Source: Puccinellia tenuiflora (Eukaryota > Streptophyta > Magnoliopsida > Poales > Poaceae). Taken from it: DNA of 64,000 nt. Numbering within the stretch: the first letter of the stretch is position 1; each line of letters opens with the position of its first letter. Position numbers and translations under genes: made by a program. The stretch is taken from the NCBI GenBank assembly GCA_012064385.1, contig QRDG01001367.1, forward strand, positions 186,001-250,000, given 5' to 3'. The notes beneath the pieces were generated by a model, which was not told the origin of the DNA, did no database searches, and saw only the letters and a list, made by a program, of their open reading frames with translations. Shown piece after piece: positions 11,901 to 24,100 of the stretch.

Positions 11901-12713
11901 AATTTTGGACTACCACTAATCGGCTACTACCAACTGATACCATATATTATACTAGTAGAGATGCTAGCTAGAGGAATCTTATGCAAAGTAAAAGGCAGGC
12001 AGGGGTGTCACATCACTGAAACATATCAATCAACGTACCAACTTAGGAGTTCTCACGAATACCACTGAAATATTAATAGTAGCCAGCTCCCCACAACCAA
12101 TGGAAAAAAAGAGAGGGAGAAATTAACAACATAAATGGAAGAGCACACTAAGCTAATTAAGTTGGTCATAATAATAGTATTAATCACTTGGACTATCTAA
12201 TGTGGTCAGAAACCTTGCACAGGAACCCAAAAACAAAATGAACAGGGTAGCTAGAAACAAAACATGTACAGAACAAGGGGTAGCAAGATAATGTGAGAGC
12301 GAAATGCAGCAAGCAATGGAGAGAGGAGGCGAAGGTTGAAGAAGGAGCAAGCAATTAATGGGTGACCTGCTGCACTGCTGGCAGAAGCGCTGCTCGATGC
12401 CGGCGACGACGACGTGGGGCGCCTTGGAGTGCATGGAGCAGACCTTGTGGCGGCAGTAGTAGGTCTTGGAGCCGCTCAGATCCACGTCGCACCCCTCCAC
12501 CTGGCAGCGCGGCGGCGCGGAGGCCGCCGGGCCGGCCAGGGCCTTCCCCTTCTGCTTCCCGGCTCCGGCGGGCGCCTTGGAGTTGGACGACGAAGCATTC
12601 GCACCGGTGCCACTGCCGTCCTCAAAGTAGATCTTCTTGCCGAACTGGAGCCCGTGGAGGTTCTGGTCGTCGCCACCGCCCCCTCCGCAGCCTCCTCCGC
12701 TGCCGATCTCCAT
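8969..12713 (-). CDS. SPL17: SQUAMOSA promoter-binding-like transcription factor, SPL17/SPL14 type
   Basis: Three exons on the minus strand: 12713-12367, 9856-9723 and 9624-8969 (stop TAG 8971-8969). Junction phases agree (AG|G arginine, then G|AG glutamate) with GT-AG introns, giving 378 residues. The SBP domain (about 69-143) is split by intron 1 as in the family. Its two zinc sites are C70, C75, C92, H95 and C111, C114, H118, C130, and it ends in the bipartite nuclear signal KRSCRRRLAGHNERRRK. The N-terminal HGL-FGKKIYFED, the GRLAASFEEPGR-RSFL block, ALSLLSTQPWDTTT, FSGELELALQG and the final NWSL are shared with rice SPL14/SPL17; RRKPPPGPL and EEPGR favour SPL17. Such proteins bind GTAC cores and control branching and panicle architecture. 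A miR156 site lies in exon 3. The first intron (2.5 kb) contains a Helitron. Confidence 0.93.
9347..9366 (-). promoter_or_regulatory. miR156 target site in SPL17 exon 3
   Basis: On the sense (minus) strand the 20 bases read GTGCTCTCTCTCTTCTGTCA, the standard miR156/157 recognition site of SPL transcripts. It encodes the conserved ALSLLS (residues 248-253). Against the usual miR156 sequence only one internal position is unpaired, as in other SPL genes. Post-transcriptional repression by miR156 in juvenile tissue is therefore expected. Confidence 0.93.
10158..10573 (+). mobile_element. Short non-autonomous Helitron in SPL17 intron 1 (416 bp)
   Basis: The 5' end TCTATACTTTTTATTAG is preceded by A (10157). 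The 3' end has a GC-rich block (CCTGCTGGGACGCGCGGG, about 10544-10561), then CTAG (10570-10573) followed by T (10574). The body is AT-rich and non-coding. Both ends match Helitron rules, and removal would restore an AT dinucleotide. It lies antisense to SPL17, entirely within intron 1. Confidence 0.7.
10574..12366 (-). other. Remainder of SPL17 intron 1
   Basis: AT-rich intronic sequence between the internal Helitron and the exon 1 donor. I see no further gene; several poly-A/T runs and a GGCTCCAAGGAGCC palindrome near 10899 suggest old transposon remnants, not resolved. Confidence 0.5.
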
Positions 12714-13430
12714 TGCGGTGGTCCTAGCTGGTGGTGCCGATGATGGCGGGGGTGGTTCTTGGGCCCCTCTCTTCTCCTCTCTCGAGGGAGGGAGAGAGAG
12801 GGGAAAGAGGGAGCGAGGGGGGGAAACGCAGACACGAGTGTGACCAGGCTTCACCCTTCAAATGAAAACCTCTCTCCTCACAACCCGATTTGTTTGCGCT
12901 CTCTCTCTCTCTCTCCCCTTCTCGCAGAGCGTGAGACGGACAGCCTAGTGTGTGTGGGTCTCTCTCTCTATAGTTGTCATGGTGAGCAGCTAGCTATGGT
13001 CACCACTCACAGCACCACCTTTTTGCTTTGCTCCTCAGCTCAAGTCCTAGTCACCTCGAGAGGAAGAGAGTACACCTCTTACCATGGTGGATAAAACGGC
13101 TGCGCGTGTGCGGAGTGCTGCCCGTGCATGCCGCCGGGGAGCAAGTACGTATGAGTATGAGGAAAAAGGCTGCCGTTCCATGCCATCTTTGGCTCGCCTA
13201 GCTCGTCTGCCTCCACTTATCAAATCACACAGAACCCAGCCAGCATCTGCTTGCCTGCGAGCGCCAACGCAGCGCAGCAGTGCCATGAATGAACAGCACG
13301 GCTGCCATGGCAGGAGCGCCATCAGCGCCAGGCCGCCGCAGCTCGCGCCTCCACACAGTAGATGTCTCCCTTGAGGGGCCAAAGTGCCAACGCCCTTCCC
13401 CCCTCTCTCTCTCTCCTCCTTTAACACCGT
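12714..13430 (-). promoter_or_regulatory. SPL17 5' leader and proximal upstream region
   Basis: Immediately upstream of the SPL17 start codon (12713-12711). It contains several GA/CT microsatellite runs on the plus-strand readout (about 12778-12812, 12898-12918 and 12958-12970), common in plant 5' UTRs and in GAGA-type regulatory regions. No TATA box can be placed with confidence. Confidence 0.45.
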
Positions 13431-14873
13431 GCCTGTAGCTCTACACCTTTGGGTGGCAGAACTGGTAGGTATTAATGTTGCTGTTCATCAGGGATACGCT
13501 ATTTTGGGTGAAGAAAGTTTAGCCATTCTTTGAGGATCGGAGTTACCTCAGGGTTAAAATCGGGCAATGGCCTACTCAATAGTAGACTGCTCGCTGAATG
13601 AATGAGTGAGTGAGTGAGTGGGATGGGATGTTTCTTTTTTGCCCTTTGTGGTAAAAGGATCGCATGGGATTTTCAACTTTCTGTCCAGCCTTTTTACCTT
13701 TGCTTGCATGGCCTCACGTGCTCGTGGCTTTCCATTTCCTGTATGGAAAAAAGTGGTAGAGTACAATCATTTTTGTGGAGAGTGAATATATTCTCTTGGA
13801 GAAATACGAGTTCGTCTGTGTCTGTGTGGTTTGTTTGATTCACAAGGCTAGAACCATTTGTCTCCATCGCACATATTGACGACATATTTCATCCACTCAG
13901 ATCTATTGCTACAACTTCAAAAAAAATCTATACCAAGCACTCTTTCGTGGTAATCTTGTTGTTTTCCCTGGAATTCTTAATTAAAGAGACCTTGGATTTT
14001 TCTTTCCGGGCAAGAACTATGGGTAAATTCATATGGAATACTAGCGTTTTGAGCTTTCCATGGCTCGCGGCTATAGCTCAGGTACTACAAATTTTTTAAA
14101 TCTATCAGATAATATGTGAGCATGTAAAATTGTGTTCAACATTACATGTAGAAAATTATAAATTGCATACGATATGCTCGCTATTTTTTCCTCACATTTC
14201 GTGTTTCTCTGTTTTCCTTGGGGAACTGCTATGCCATATGTTTCTCGTCATTTGTGGGGTTCAAAAAGCGTTGGAATAGGAAAATTGTTGGACTATAATG
14301 TATTACCCACTTAAATCCAAGAAGACTAAACTTACACATGAATTCTTTTGTTTGTGCCATGGAAAATAAGTTGTATTCCCAAGAGGTGGAGTTTACGAAA
14401 TTTCCTACAAAATATAGTGCAACAAAACCTATAGGGGAAAAAACCTACAGCACAGAGTCATGCAAATCAAACAAACGATGTATTTTATTTCACAATGTTT
14501 TAAACGGGGAATTGAAAAATAAGGTGCAATGTTGAGTCCACTTGAATTCTACATGATTGAAGTGTACTAAGTTTGCTTGATCACATCAAATGAAAAACAA
14601 AGGAGTATAATTACAAGATGTTTGAGTCAATGTCAAACATCTTTTGAAATTTGGTGTTAACAAATCCGTCAGAAAAACCCCTACGGGGCTATTCAATCTG
14701 AAAATCAAAATCCCAAGTAAGAAAATTCTAGGGGTTTAAATTCTCTAAATATTCTACGAGAAGCCTTTGATTCAAATTGTCTTTTCCAACCAGGTAAATT
14801 TTCGATCAAAATCCTACGAAGTATAAATGATTGAGATCCCACAAGTAATCTATTTGTACATACAATTTTACTA
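13431..14873. other. No recognisable gene
   Basis: AT-rich sequence with short open frames on both strands and none with a recognisable domain. Possible distal SPL17 upstream DNA. The stretch near 14690-14860 has a MITE-like look, but I could not pair its ends. Confidence 0.5.
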
Positions 14874-15137
14874 CTCCATTCGTTTCTTGATATAAGGTGT
14901 CTAAGGCTTTGACACGAATATTAAGACATCGGTATTTTGTGTGCGGTGGGCTTATTTTCTTCTAGAGAAAATCAAGAGAGAGGAGTTCCTAATAGCTAGA
15001 AATTAAAAACAATTTGTCAAATACCTCCTTTCCATATTTTGACTCATTTTTGGATCGGTACAATTGTCCATAAATCGTAATACACCCTATATTTTGAAAA
15101 AAAATCTTAGAGACCTTACATCAAGGAACGGAGGAAG
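14874..15137. mobile_element. Stowaway-type MITE (264 bp)
   Basis: The left end CTCCATTCGTTTCTTGATAT and the reverse complement of the right end (CTTCCTCCGTTCCTTGATGT) form inverted repeats of about 30 bp, close to the grass Stowaway consensus CTCCCTCCGTTCC. TA dinucleotides flank both ends (14872-14873 and 15138-15139), the usual Mariner-type target duplication. It is non-coding. Confidence 0.85.
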
Positions 15138-17171
15138 TAGTAAAAGAATGCCTCAAAATTTGGCTATTATATGAACAAATACTCAAATACCTTCATAGCC
15201 ACCTCGTCACAGTGTTATGCTGAAAGAAACAGTCGAGTTTTGTGTGGCCTAGAGGATTAATTATTTTGGGCCAGTCTGAGTGAAGGGGCCAATTTTTGGC
15301 TTTTACCTTTTTGTGCTTTTGAGTTTGACAAGATGGAACCTCACTTATTTTAACCTCGCACAAGCTTGTGGTCCATTTGCTGCCTCGGTAGATTCGGGTT
15401 TCCTATTGGAGGGGAATCTTTTGGACCGAACTTCCATTTTGTTTTTGAGTTTATACTGGGAATACAGTTACTGTCATGTTTTGAGTCCTGGGCTTCTATT
15501 ATTTTACTACTTTATTTTCAGTTCCTCGAGTACTCGACCCCTCTGTTTGCCCGGTGGTAAAAACCAAGAACCGACCATAGGACAAAGAGAAAGCAAGAGC
15601 TAGGAAAGAAAGGTCAGCTTAAGTAGTGTTGAAGTACAGAAGCAACCTTTTTTTAAGGCAAAAAAGGACATCAACACTATAATATATCTAAACCATGTTT
15701 TTTAACATATCTAAACCATGCTTCATTTGGGTCGGGACCAGTTAAGTAGCGCAGTTTGCAGATGTCGTTTATCTGTGGGGCCAAGGGTGCTGTTTGGAAA
15801 CGTTTGGAAAGAAGAGCAATTGTTAGTATGTCAGTTCATTGCATTCGTTTCCTTTTCTCCCTTCCAAACGGACCATCCATATCCCCTGTACGGCCGTTTG
15901 TCCGAACACGGTCCAGATAGAAAACATGCATCCAACCGAACCACCAAAATATGCACAAACGACCGGGTTGTTTGGCAAGCCCCATAGTCAGCCTATATAT
16001 GGGATGAGTATGAGGGTGTTCGGACATGTCTGGACAACCCGCCACGTAGAACGTAGTATCTCAGACCACTTTATCTTTTTTTTATTACTTCTTTTGCCGC
16101 TCTCTCTCTCTCTCAATCTCACCAATAACATGCAATTGACCAGACAATTTTCAGGTACATGGTTGGAGGCACACATTTTTTAGAGTGGACATGTCCGGAC
16201 GTGTCCGCGGACAATTTAGGGGCTACTGGATCAAAATCATCAACAAGCAGGTATATGAAATAGACAATATTGATAAAATCATGGCAAGATATGAAATAAC
16301 ACCTTTTGAAGGCCAGATCGCAAGTTTTCATATCATACATGAAGGGTGTTCAGGTCAGCATCTTGCCAATGAATGCTTTCGGAGTTGCGTCACCCTTCAC
16401 TCCAACCAAAACCACCATGGTGTCCACCGGAGATAGCCGCAAAGTAAGCCACCACAGGAACTCCTTGTAGTCGTCGAACAACCTAAACCGGATGTGCTGA
16501 TCTAGGTGGAATAGTCATGCCGAGGAGAGTCAGCAAGCCAACTCCCTCCAATGGAGGAAAGCCTCGCCGACATCGGTGGAAAAAATAGGAGAGAGGGGTG
16601 GTGGTTTGAACATGATACCTCCCGCTTGTAACGGTCGTCAAACCCGCACGAAAGTCGCCGACTCGCGTGGGCGCCTTTGCAAAACCAAATCGTATATCGA
16701 CCAAGACTAGGTGCTACACCGACATGACAATCCAAATAACCTCCATGCAAAACTCCATCAGTGGGAGATGAAAATGCGACCACCGGGGCCCAATAAGAAT
16801 CATCGCGGCCAGTGGCAGACCAAGAAATTATTCATACGTCGGAAATGTATATATGAACTTTACAGTTTATGTATTTGTGTCTCATATATTTGCATCATAT
16901 CATGAGTCTACACCATAGTCTTAGTGTTTTTATTCCTTTTGAGACAAGCGATGTTCATTAAGGTATTTTTGTTGATTTACTATGAATCCCCCTCTCGGTA
17001 AGATCGGGTTTCAAAGAATGTAACCATCGATAGAAAGCGAAAAGGTAGTCATAAGAACAAGGTAAAATAGAAATATAGCGTTATTGGAATAAAAATAGTG
17101 TGTTGTTTTTAAGAAACCAATTGAAATATAAATAAAACGTAAATAAGTAGTGGTTAGTTGATGACACTAGT
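15138..17171. other. Unresolved repeat-like DNA without genes
   Basis: No gene is recognised. The stretch about 15780-16240 contains paired motifs such as GTCCGGACGTGTCCG and CGGACATGTCTGGAC, suggesting a decayed fold-back transposon whose ends I cannot define. The part about 16900-17171 would be internal sequence of the LTR element to its right, if any of that element survives. Confidence 0.4.
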
Positions 17172-18990
17172 TCCCTGGCAATGGCGCTAGAAATAACTTG
17201 CTACTTCCAAAGAAGTTGTTGGGAACCCCCAAGTGGACGGGATGTTCTAGCCCAACAGTAAGTATTTACCTTAGTTAAAAACTAAGGTTTATCGAACCAG
17301 TAGGAACTCGCGAGAATTCAACCAAGTTAATAGGGTATCTGCACGCAACCACAAACAAATTTGTCCCCAACATTCTAACAAGGTTATTAAGCTTCATGTC
17401 CTACTAGTTATAATGATTAAATGTATGGTGTGATAGAAATTAAAAAATAAACGTAAATAAGTGAATGAAACAATTTGTAAAAGAGGATGAAAATGAAAGA
17501 TGGACTGAGGGGCTCATAAGTTCACTAGAGTCATCTCTCCAAATAAACATAGCAGTGTTCGGTAAATAAATTACAATTTCGCAGCGATAAAATTATACTT
17601 ATCATTACTTTTACGATTATGATTATTCATGCCATGATTCATATAGGTATTACATCCGAAATATATAGATTGTTACTAAACCACATCTAAAAGTAATACT
17701 CCACCTCTCTGACCGCTTATCAACATCCATCTCAAGGTACTAAGTTAATGAAAACAAAGTATTATTTCCATAAGAATGATGATATTATGTAAACAATAAA
17801 AAATATCATCCAAATGTGACATAGAAACCAACGTCTTACCTTAGCAACAACAACATATTACATATCTTATCCCTTACTTTCGTCGGGATATAGAATCTGT
17901 AGGGTTGAACCCACTATCATACACTCACTCCCTCTGAAGATCAATCCATCAATGGGCACCAAAGGACAGTAACATAACAACATACAATTATAGTTTTATA
18001 TGTGGGGAAGGACTCAAGTAACATGTCGTGCAAACACTATTGATTACACATACTTATGATTGAAACCTCTAGCAAGCAATCCGCAAATACCAAATATTAA
18101 TTAAGTTAAAACCTAATCATAGACTTAACATACATAGGTCCCCATTCATTCCCATACGCAACAATATCGATAATCAGGAGAAGTATTCTATCACTATGAC
18201 CTCCAACTATATTGTTTTCTCATATACTACCAACCCTATGGTGTGACCCAAAGACAAATAAATCGGAGAGCATATACAACACAAGTCATACAGGAAAGAA
18301 ACATAAAGGATCTCAATATATCCCATGATTAAATATGATCATAAAATGACAATTTATAATATTCCAACAAACTCAACACCGATTACATAAGATGAATCTC
18401 AATCATGTAGGGCAGCTCATTAGATATTTGTATTAAACAACATGGAAGAGAGAGAGGGGGGATTCCATCTAGTTACTGCTGTGGAGCCATAGTCTAAGGG
18501 GAACCACTCACACATCTTCATGGAGGAATCAAGGTTGATGATGACGGTTTTGGAAATGGATGCTTGTCCCGGCAGGGTGCCAGAACATGGCTCTAGATTG
18601 GATCTTCTCAGAACGGGACCTTGCATGCGGCGGCTGAAACCGAAAATAAACTATAATCCGAAGGGTTTCTCAATGATACGAAGATATATGCGTCGAGAGG
18701 ATGTGTAAAGGGGTACATGACCCATTCGATGGTAAGAATTATGGGCCCCCTAGCTCGCTAGTGGTGCCCATGTGTGAGATAGCTTGGCCAGCTTGCCCCC
18801 TCTTGTGTCCTCTAGCTTCTCCCCAGAAATTATGATCTTTTTGCGAAGCAAAACGGGTAGGAAACCACAACCAGCTCCGGGCACTAGGTTAATAGGTTAG
18901 TCCATAAAAATGATAAAAAAATAGCAAAAGGATGCAACAATGATACTATAATTGGGCCAATAAAAAAGACGTCACCCCCTCCTTGATGGG
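17172..18990 (-). mobile_element. Degraded LTR and primer-binding site of a gypsy-like element
   Basis: At 17172-17189 the plus strand reads TCCCTGGCAATGGCGCTA, a three-mismatch version of the tRNA-Asp 3' end (TCCCCGGCAACGGCGCCA). On the minus strand this is a decayed primer-binding site with the 5' LTR at higher coordinates. The following kilobase and a half parallels the segment after 62785 in order (AACCCCCAAG, CCAAGGTT-ATCGAA-CCAGTAGGA, and GGCAGGGTGCC at the far side). The right boundary is approximate. No coding region survives on the internal side. Confidence 0.55.
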
Positions 18991-20659
18991 GCACTGTGAT
19001 ACCCTCATCAGTGAGAGCTTATCATCCCTTCAATAGTTTTGACTCTCTACTCGTCTTGTGAAGTTTATTCACGTGATTAACTCTTAATCCTACTCGACTA
19101 AATCTTTACTCAAGTCATATGGCCAAGTTTTCCAAATCAATTCACCGGAGTGGGTCTAGAGAACATATCTCTGTGTTGGATGGGCAAAATAATGACTTGG
19201 TCAATTACGTCACACATATTGCTTCCAAGTCAGCCTGAAATCCACCTCTATAATTGTAGTGTTACAAACAGTGTTTGAGAGACTCTAGGTCAGCCCTTTC
19301 ACAACTCGGATCATATGAGGACCTCGGTTCTAAGGATTGTGACATACACATTGATGATACTACCAAATGACAACCTGCTCGATGCGTCTCATAATGGTCA
19401 ATTCCACTCGATGCTTAACTCTTTTAGCTGAGTTTGTGCTGTGGGATCGACATCTCCATGCCCGTGACAAGTGGAACAGTGTCATCTACCGACTCACACA
19501 CTAGTCAAATTTAAGCATCCACATAACACTATCGACTAAGAACATTTAGAACACACATCATACATATATAGCTCCATAATTGAATCTCATTCGATAACAT
19601 ATATCAAGATATAGTTAAAGGACTATCCATGCTTATGATTACACTGTTGAGCTGACCTTGTTGAGTCCAGTTCTATGGAACAAACTCTAACACCTATGTG
19701 TCAGTAGATAGGTATATTTCTCTCTATGTGCTATCATGTTTATAACCATATGAGTTGCCGTACATGATTATGATCATATTTGTATTATGCTATGGTGGAT
19801 ATTTTGATATGAGATGAATAATGAGATGCAATTCCAATATGTGATATGATGTATTTTATAGATGTATATTATTACATGTTCTTGTATACATGTTCTGATC
19901 AAACTAGCGTGCTATGGCACGAGAAGGGAACAATGTGAATTAAATGGAGTAGACCGGTAGTAGCAACTGGATAGTGACAGAAATTTTGAAACTTATTTTT
20001 ACCTTTCCGTCTCTACCTCACTAAGGATAGTGGTATGTGATGTATTTATGTTAGCCTAGTGAGAAAAGTGGCGCTTGTTTTTTCAAGTAGACGCATGAGA
20101 TCATCCAATATCACGTCATCGTTTTTATAGAAATACTATGTGCCATCATATAATAGTATCAACAAATAATCCTGAGCATGCGAACGACCTACTTGATTGG
20201 AGGTATTAGAAAAGTGTGTTGCATAAACTCTACATAAGGAGCCGATGCCCATATGGATTCCAAATTTCCAATCATACATATACAATAAAAAAGTTATATT
20301 GATCTTCCCCAAAACTGCTACATTCGTGCAACCATATTTAGGACAGAGGTCTCAAGTGAACTCATGAACCTCTGTTCTCTTTTTATTGTAAGAACATTTT
20401 TACATTGTTTCACTACATTTTATATTTTTGTTATTAACTATCCTGAAAATACAAAAATATCTACTGCATTTAGTTTATAGTTTGCATATTAGTTCAATCG
20501 ACAACACCTCCTTCTAGCACCATTGCATTAGTTTTTACATTTAGATTATATTTTTTTTCATCTCGTACTAACAAATTGTGTTGTCTGACAACCAACACGG
20601 TTGAGTTGTGGACACAAAACAATTTCTTCTTATTCTGTAGGCATTATTTGAAGAGAAGG
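18991..20659. other. No recognisable gene
   Basis: AT-rich sequence with no open frame worth reporting. An imperfect ACAGAGGT...ACCTCTGT inverted repeat near 20343-20377 is the only small structure noticed. Confidence 0.5.
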
Positions 20660-20686
20660 CACTACTAGGGAAATGGTCATTAGTGG

Positions 20687-20920
20687 CGCACCATTATTGG
20701 ATTTCTGTGGCGCATCCAGGAAATGGGGGATGCGCCACAGAAGTCTCGCCACTAAAATATATTTCTGTGGCGCATCCCCACAGTGCGCCACAGAAATACC
20801 GAGATTCTGTGGCGCACGAGAAAAAGTGCGCCACAGAAATATTTCTGTGGCGCATCAGCCACCAATGCGCCACAGAACTATATGCGCCACAGAAAAATAA
20901 AAAGATGCGCCACCGAATAA
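20687..20920. repeat. Left subterminal palindromic repeats of the CACTA element
   Basis: At least four head-to-head pairs of a 10-13 base motif (TTCTGTGGCGCA and its complement TGCGCCACAGAA), separated by short variable spacers, lie within 260 bp of the left terminus. In En/Spm-type elements such repeats are binding sites for the TNPA/TNPD proteins. Confidence 0.8.
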
Positions 20921-21194
20921 TTTAAATGTATTTTCAGTTTTCTGCTGCCTGCTGTACAAATACCGGTATATTACAGAAAATACAGGTATATTACAGGAAA
21001 CAGAAAATATAGGTATATCACATTACTTAGAGCCCGAGATACACAATTTTTACACAAGTATGATCCAAAAGTTCATCGTGTCACACAATAATTACAAGTG
21101 CCGAATTTTTAACATCGTTTTACACATTACAAAGGAATAGGTCACACCGCCTAACTATGATCCGTGATGATGGTGAGGAAGAGCGGGAGGACGA

Positions 21195-24100
21195 TCATGG
21201 ATCCTTCTTCTTTGTCGGTGCCGGTAACGGTTTGCAGCCCTCTTTCGTCGTCCATGTCCTGGTGTCCAACTGAGCCTCTAGGATTTCTTCGATCTCCCTC
21301 TTAGGCAACCCTGTAGATGGATTGGGATATAAATAGATTGATTAATAATACAAATCTAAGTGGACAAGTCTATAATAAAGAAAACAAAGAAGCACTTATT
21401 GCTACCTCTGATGTTGTGTAAGGACCCCCGATGATTGGTGACATCTTCGACGATGATTCGTGATAACTGCACCTGGATGCGATGGAAGTCTTCTCTAAGA
21501 TCGGCATCGGTGATCGCCCCCGCACATTTGGTCCATTCTTGGAGGCTAGATGGCAACTTCAATTTCTCACCATCCCGGACAAACCCTTTAAGGTGATGGA
21601 GGGCGTAGAAGGCCTCCTTCACGCTGCCAGACTTCTGCTTGATGCAGCAGAACTCGGTCACATGCTTGAACCGGTGTGTGCCGTCATTGCTCAAAACTTG
21701 TTGCTTCTTTTCGAAGGGGCCTCCCTTTTGGCGTAGCCCTCGAGAGCCTCATCGAGAACACCCTTTAACTTGGTGTAGTCTTTCTTCATATCCAAACTCC
21801 CCGAGTCGAGATAAGTGGCACTGGACCACCTCGGGTTCAGGACGACGAGTGTGCAGTACTTGTTCCTGCTCAACACAATTGAAACGAAATGTTGGAAAGG
21901 ATCAGCAATGAAACAAATCTACAAGAAAGCATAAGTTACGACGGCAGCGAGCGGATGTGTACTTACTCGGGAAAGAAAGGCAGAAGAATGTTGTTCTTCC
22001 TCTTGTTGGTCAGCATGAAACTCCGGAGGTACTCTATCGCCTTGGTCCGTGTCGCTGATCCTTCCACCAGCTGGCAGTCACGCATATAGTAGGGATCCGC
22101 TACCGCGACGGACTGGGTATTATCTCTCTTGATCTTCATCGACATATCAAGCGCGTATAGGCGGACCAAGTTATAGTCCAGCCGTCTAGAGTGAAAGAGA
22201 TTGAAGATGTCCTCGTACGCGATGAAGAACGGATTCGCGGGGGCATCACAGATGAAGTCCAAGTCCATTGGCACCCTGACCGTGAACACCGGGTAATTTG
22301 GGTCCTTGTCTTGAATAAGGAGGCGCTCTAGCACCAAGACAGATTCATGCAAAGCGTGCATGGATCCACGTGCGAGGCAGAGTAGCTCCGGAGGCAGTAT
22401 CGCTTTACCAGCTTCATGAACCCGGGTCAAGCCAACAACCGCACGGGGTGATACCGTGTCTTCATGACCCCGGATAGTCTTAGGAGCTGGCTGGCTCGCA
22501 GAGGCGCCTGGCCCCCTCTTTCTCTTCTTGTTCTTGTTCTTCTTCTTCATCTCCGGGGATGGTGAGGGTGGTTGGGGTGCGGACTCCGGGAAAACCGTCT
22601 TACGTAGTGTACCAGGGCTGAAAATGGTAGACGGTAATTTGCGTGGAGGTTGATCGCCGGCCTCCGGAGGCGTGTCTTGAGATAAACCCTGGAAGTCCAG
22701 GCGCTGCGTGCATGTACTGGGACGAGCAGCTTGATCGCCTTGAGCGCGGAAGGGTTCTTCATCCACAGGAGGCATGTACATGTCCATGCTGGCACCAGTG
22801 TTGAGGTAGCCCTCGACGTCGACATTATCACCATCATCGCCGTTGGCACCAAGTTGAGGTGCATTGGCAGCGCCTTTGGATGGTTGCGGTACAGGCGCTC
22901 CCAACAGTTTTTGGTGGCGACTGCTGGTGGCGACGACCGTCGGTTCCTTCTGGGTGGCGGTGATGGCTGCAGGCTTCGAGGAGGGCCGAACGATCGGGGG
23001 CCTCGAGGTGGCGCCGGTGCTGCGCCTTAACCCTAGAAGTCCAGTCCCAAGACGAATCTGGGTCTTCGGCCATGTCATCGGCCACTTGATGCAATCTTTA
23101 AGGACCATGTGATCCTCGTCGGCTCCCGGAGGTTGAATGGGGGGCTCGACGTCGCGAAACTCAGGCACTATCGTAACCAACCTGACCCTCATCACGTCCT
23201 CGTCCATTTTACTGTGGTGCATATCGCGGCTCATTGGTTGTACGACAGTGCCCTGAGCACAGTCCTTCAACTCGCCGCCGGGCACCAACCTATGTAGTAG
23301 TATGCAAGGCATGTCCTGAGTCAAAACATGTTGGACATCATGAGATGGCAGTCATCATAGGCATAGTTATAGAAGATTCTGCGGACTAACTAATTAGTTA
23401 CCTGGGTGATGGCGTCGAGCTCGGCAACTGTCGAGACAAGGGCGTCGGTGCCGGCGGCCTTCCTATCATTCTCCGGCCGCTCGGTTGCATTATGAAGAAC
23501 AGCCGCCGCCGGCTGCGGCTCGATATCTTTCGCGGTAGGGGGCGTCGTTGCGTTGGGCTGTGGGGTCGTCAGGTCCGGCGACACGTTTTGGTTCATGATG
23601 GAGTTGCTGCCGCTGACACTGGGCACGTATATCGGCCCCTGTCGACCAGCCGCATTCCAAGCAGCTAACCCCTCCACCAACCCAGGGGGTAAGAAACTTT
23701 TCAGCCTCTCGTCCACTAACCGCTCAACCGTGGTGGAGTCCACTTTTGATTCTCCAGTGTCTCCACCTTTTTCTTAGCTCCACAACCTCGACTTTATCCT
23801 TACTTGGCCTCCTCGTCTCCTTTTTCGTCTCGGCGTCCGAGTGGTAGTAGTTGATGAACTTCATGCTCGTACCGAAGCCGGACACACGGCCAGCTGACGT
23901 CGGCGGCATCGACAGGGGCCTACCCTTGTAGGCGTTCGTCGCCCTGTTGAAAGTCGTGTCCCACGGCTCTGTCGACCCCTGGGACGACGGGCCGCCGGCC
24001 TCAGCGTCAGCCTTCAACTCTGCCTCCTGCAGACAAATTAGGCATTAATTTATTTGGCTTCGTTATCTAACTAGATCAACGCAATGGACTTTGAGATATC

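Noticed and set aside
12362..12835. Several open frames on the plus strand and an extra minus frame across SPL17 exon 1
   Set aside because: They are shadows of the GC-rich SBP exon; the SPL17 frame with its zinc ligands and phase-matched introns explains the region.
15280..15603. 107-codon hydrophobic open frame on the plus strand
   Set aside because: No recognisable family, AT-rich context and no supporting neighbours; probably chance.
19895..19925. Helitron 3' end on the minus strand (CGTGCCATAGCACG-CTAG|T)
   Set aside because: The hairpin abuts CTAG without the usual spacing, and no matching 5' end or element body was found.
20687..20920. TTCTGTGGCGCA repeats as a CRISPR array
   Set aside because: Repeats are inverted pairs of 10-13 bases with irregular spacing inside a CACTA terminus.
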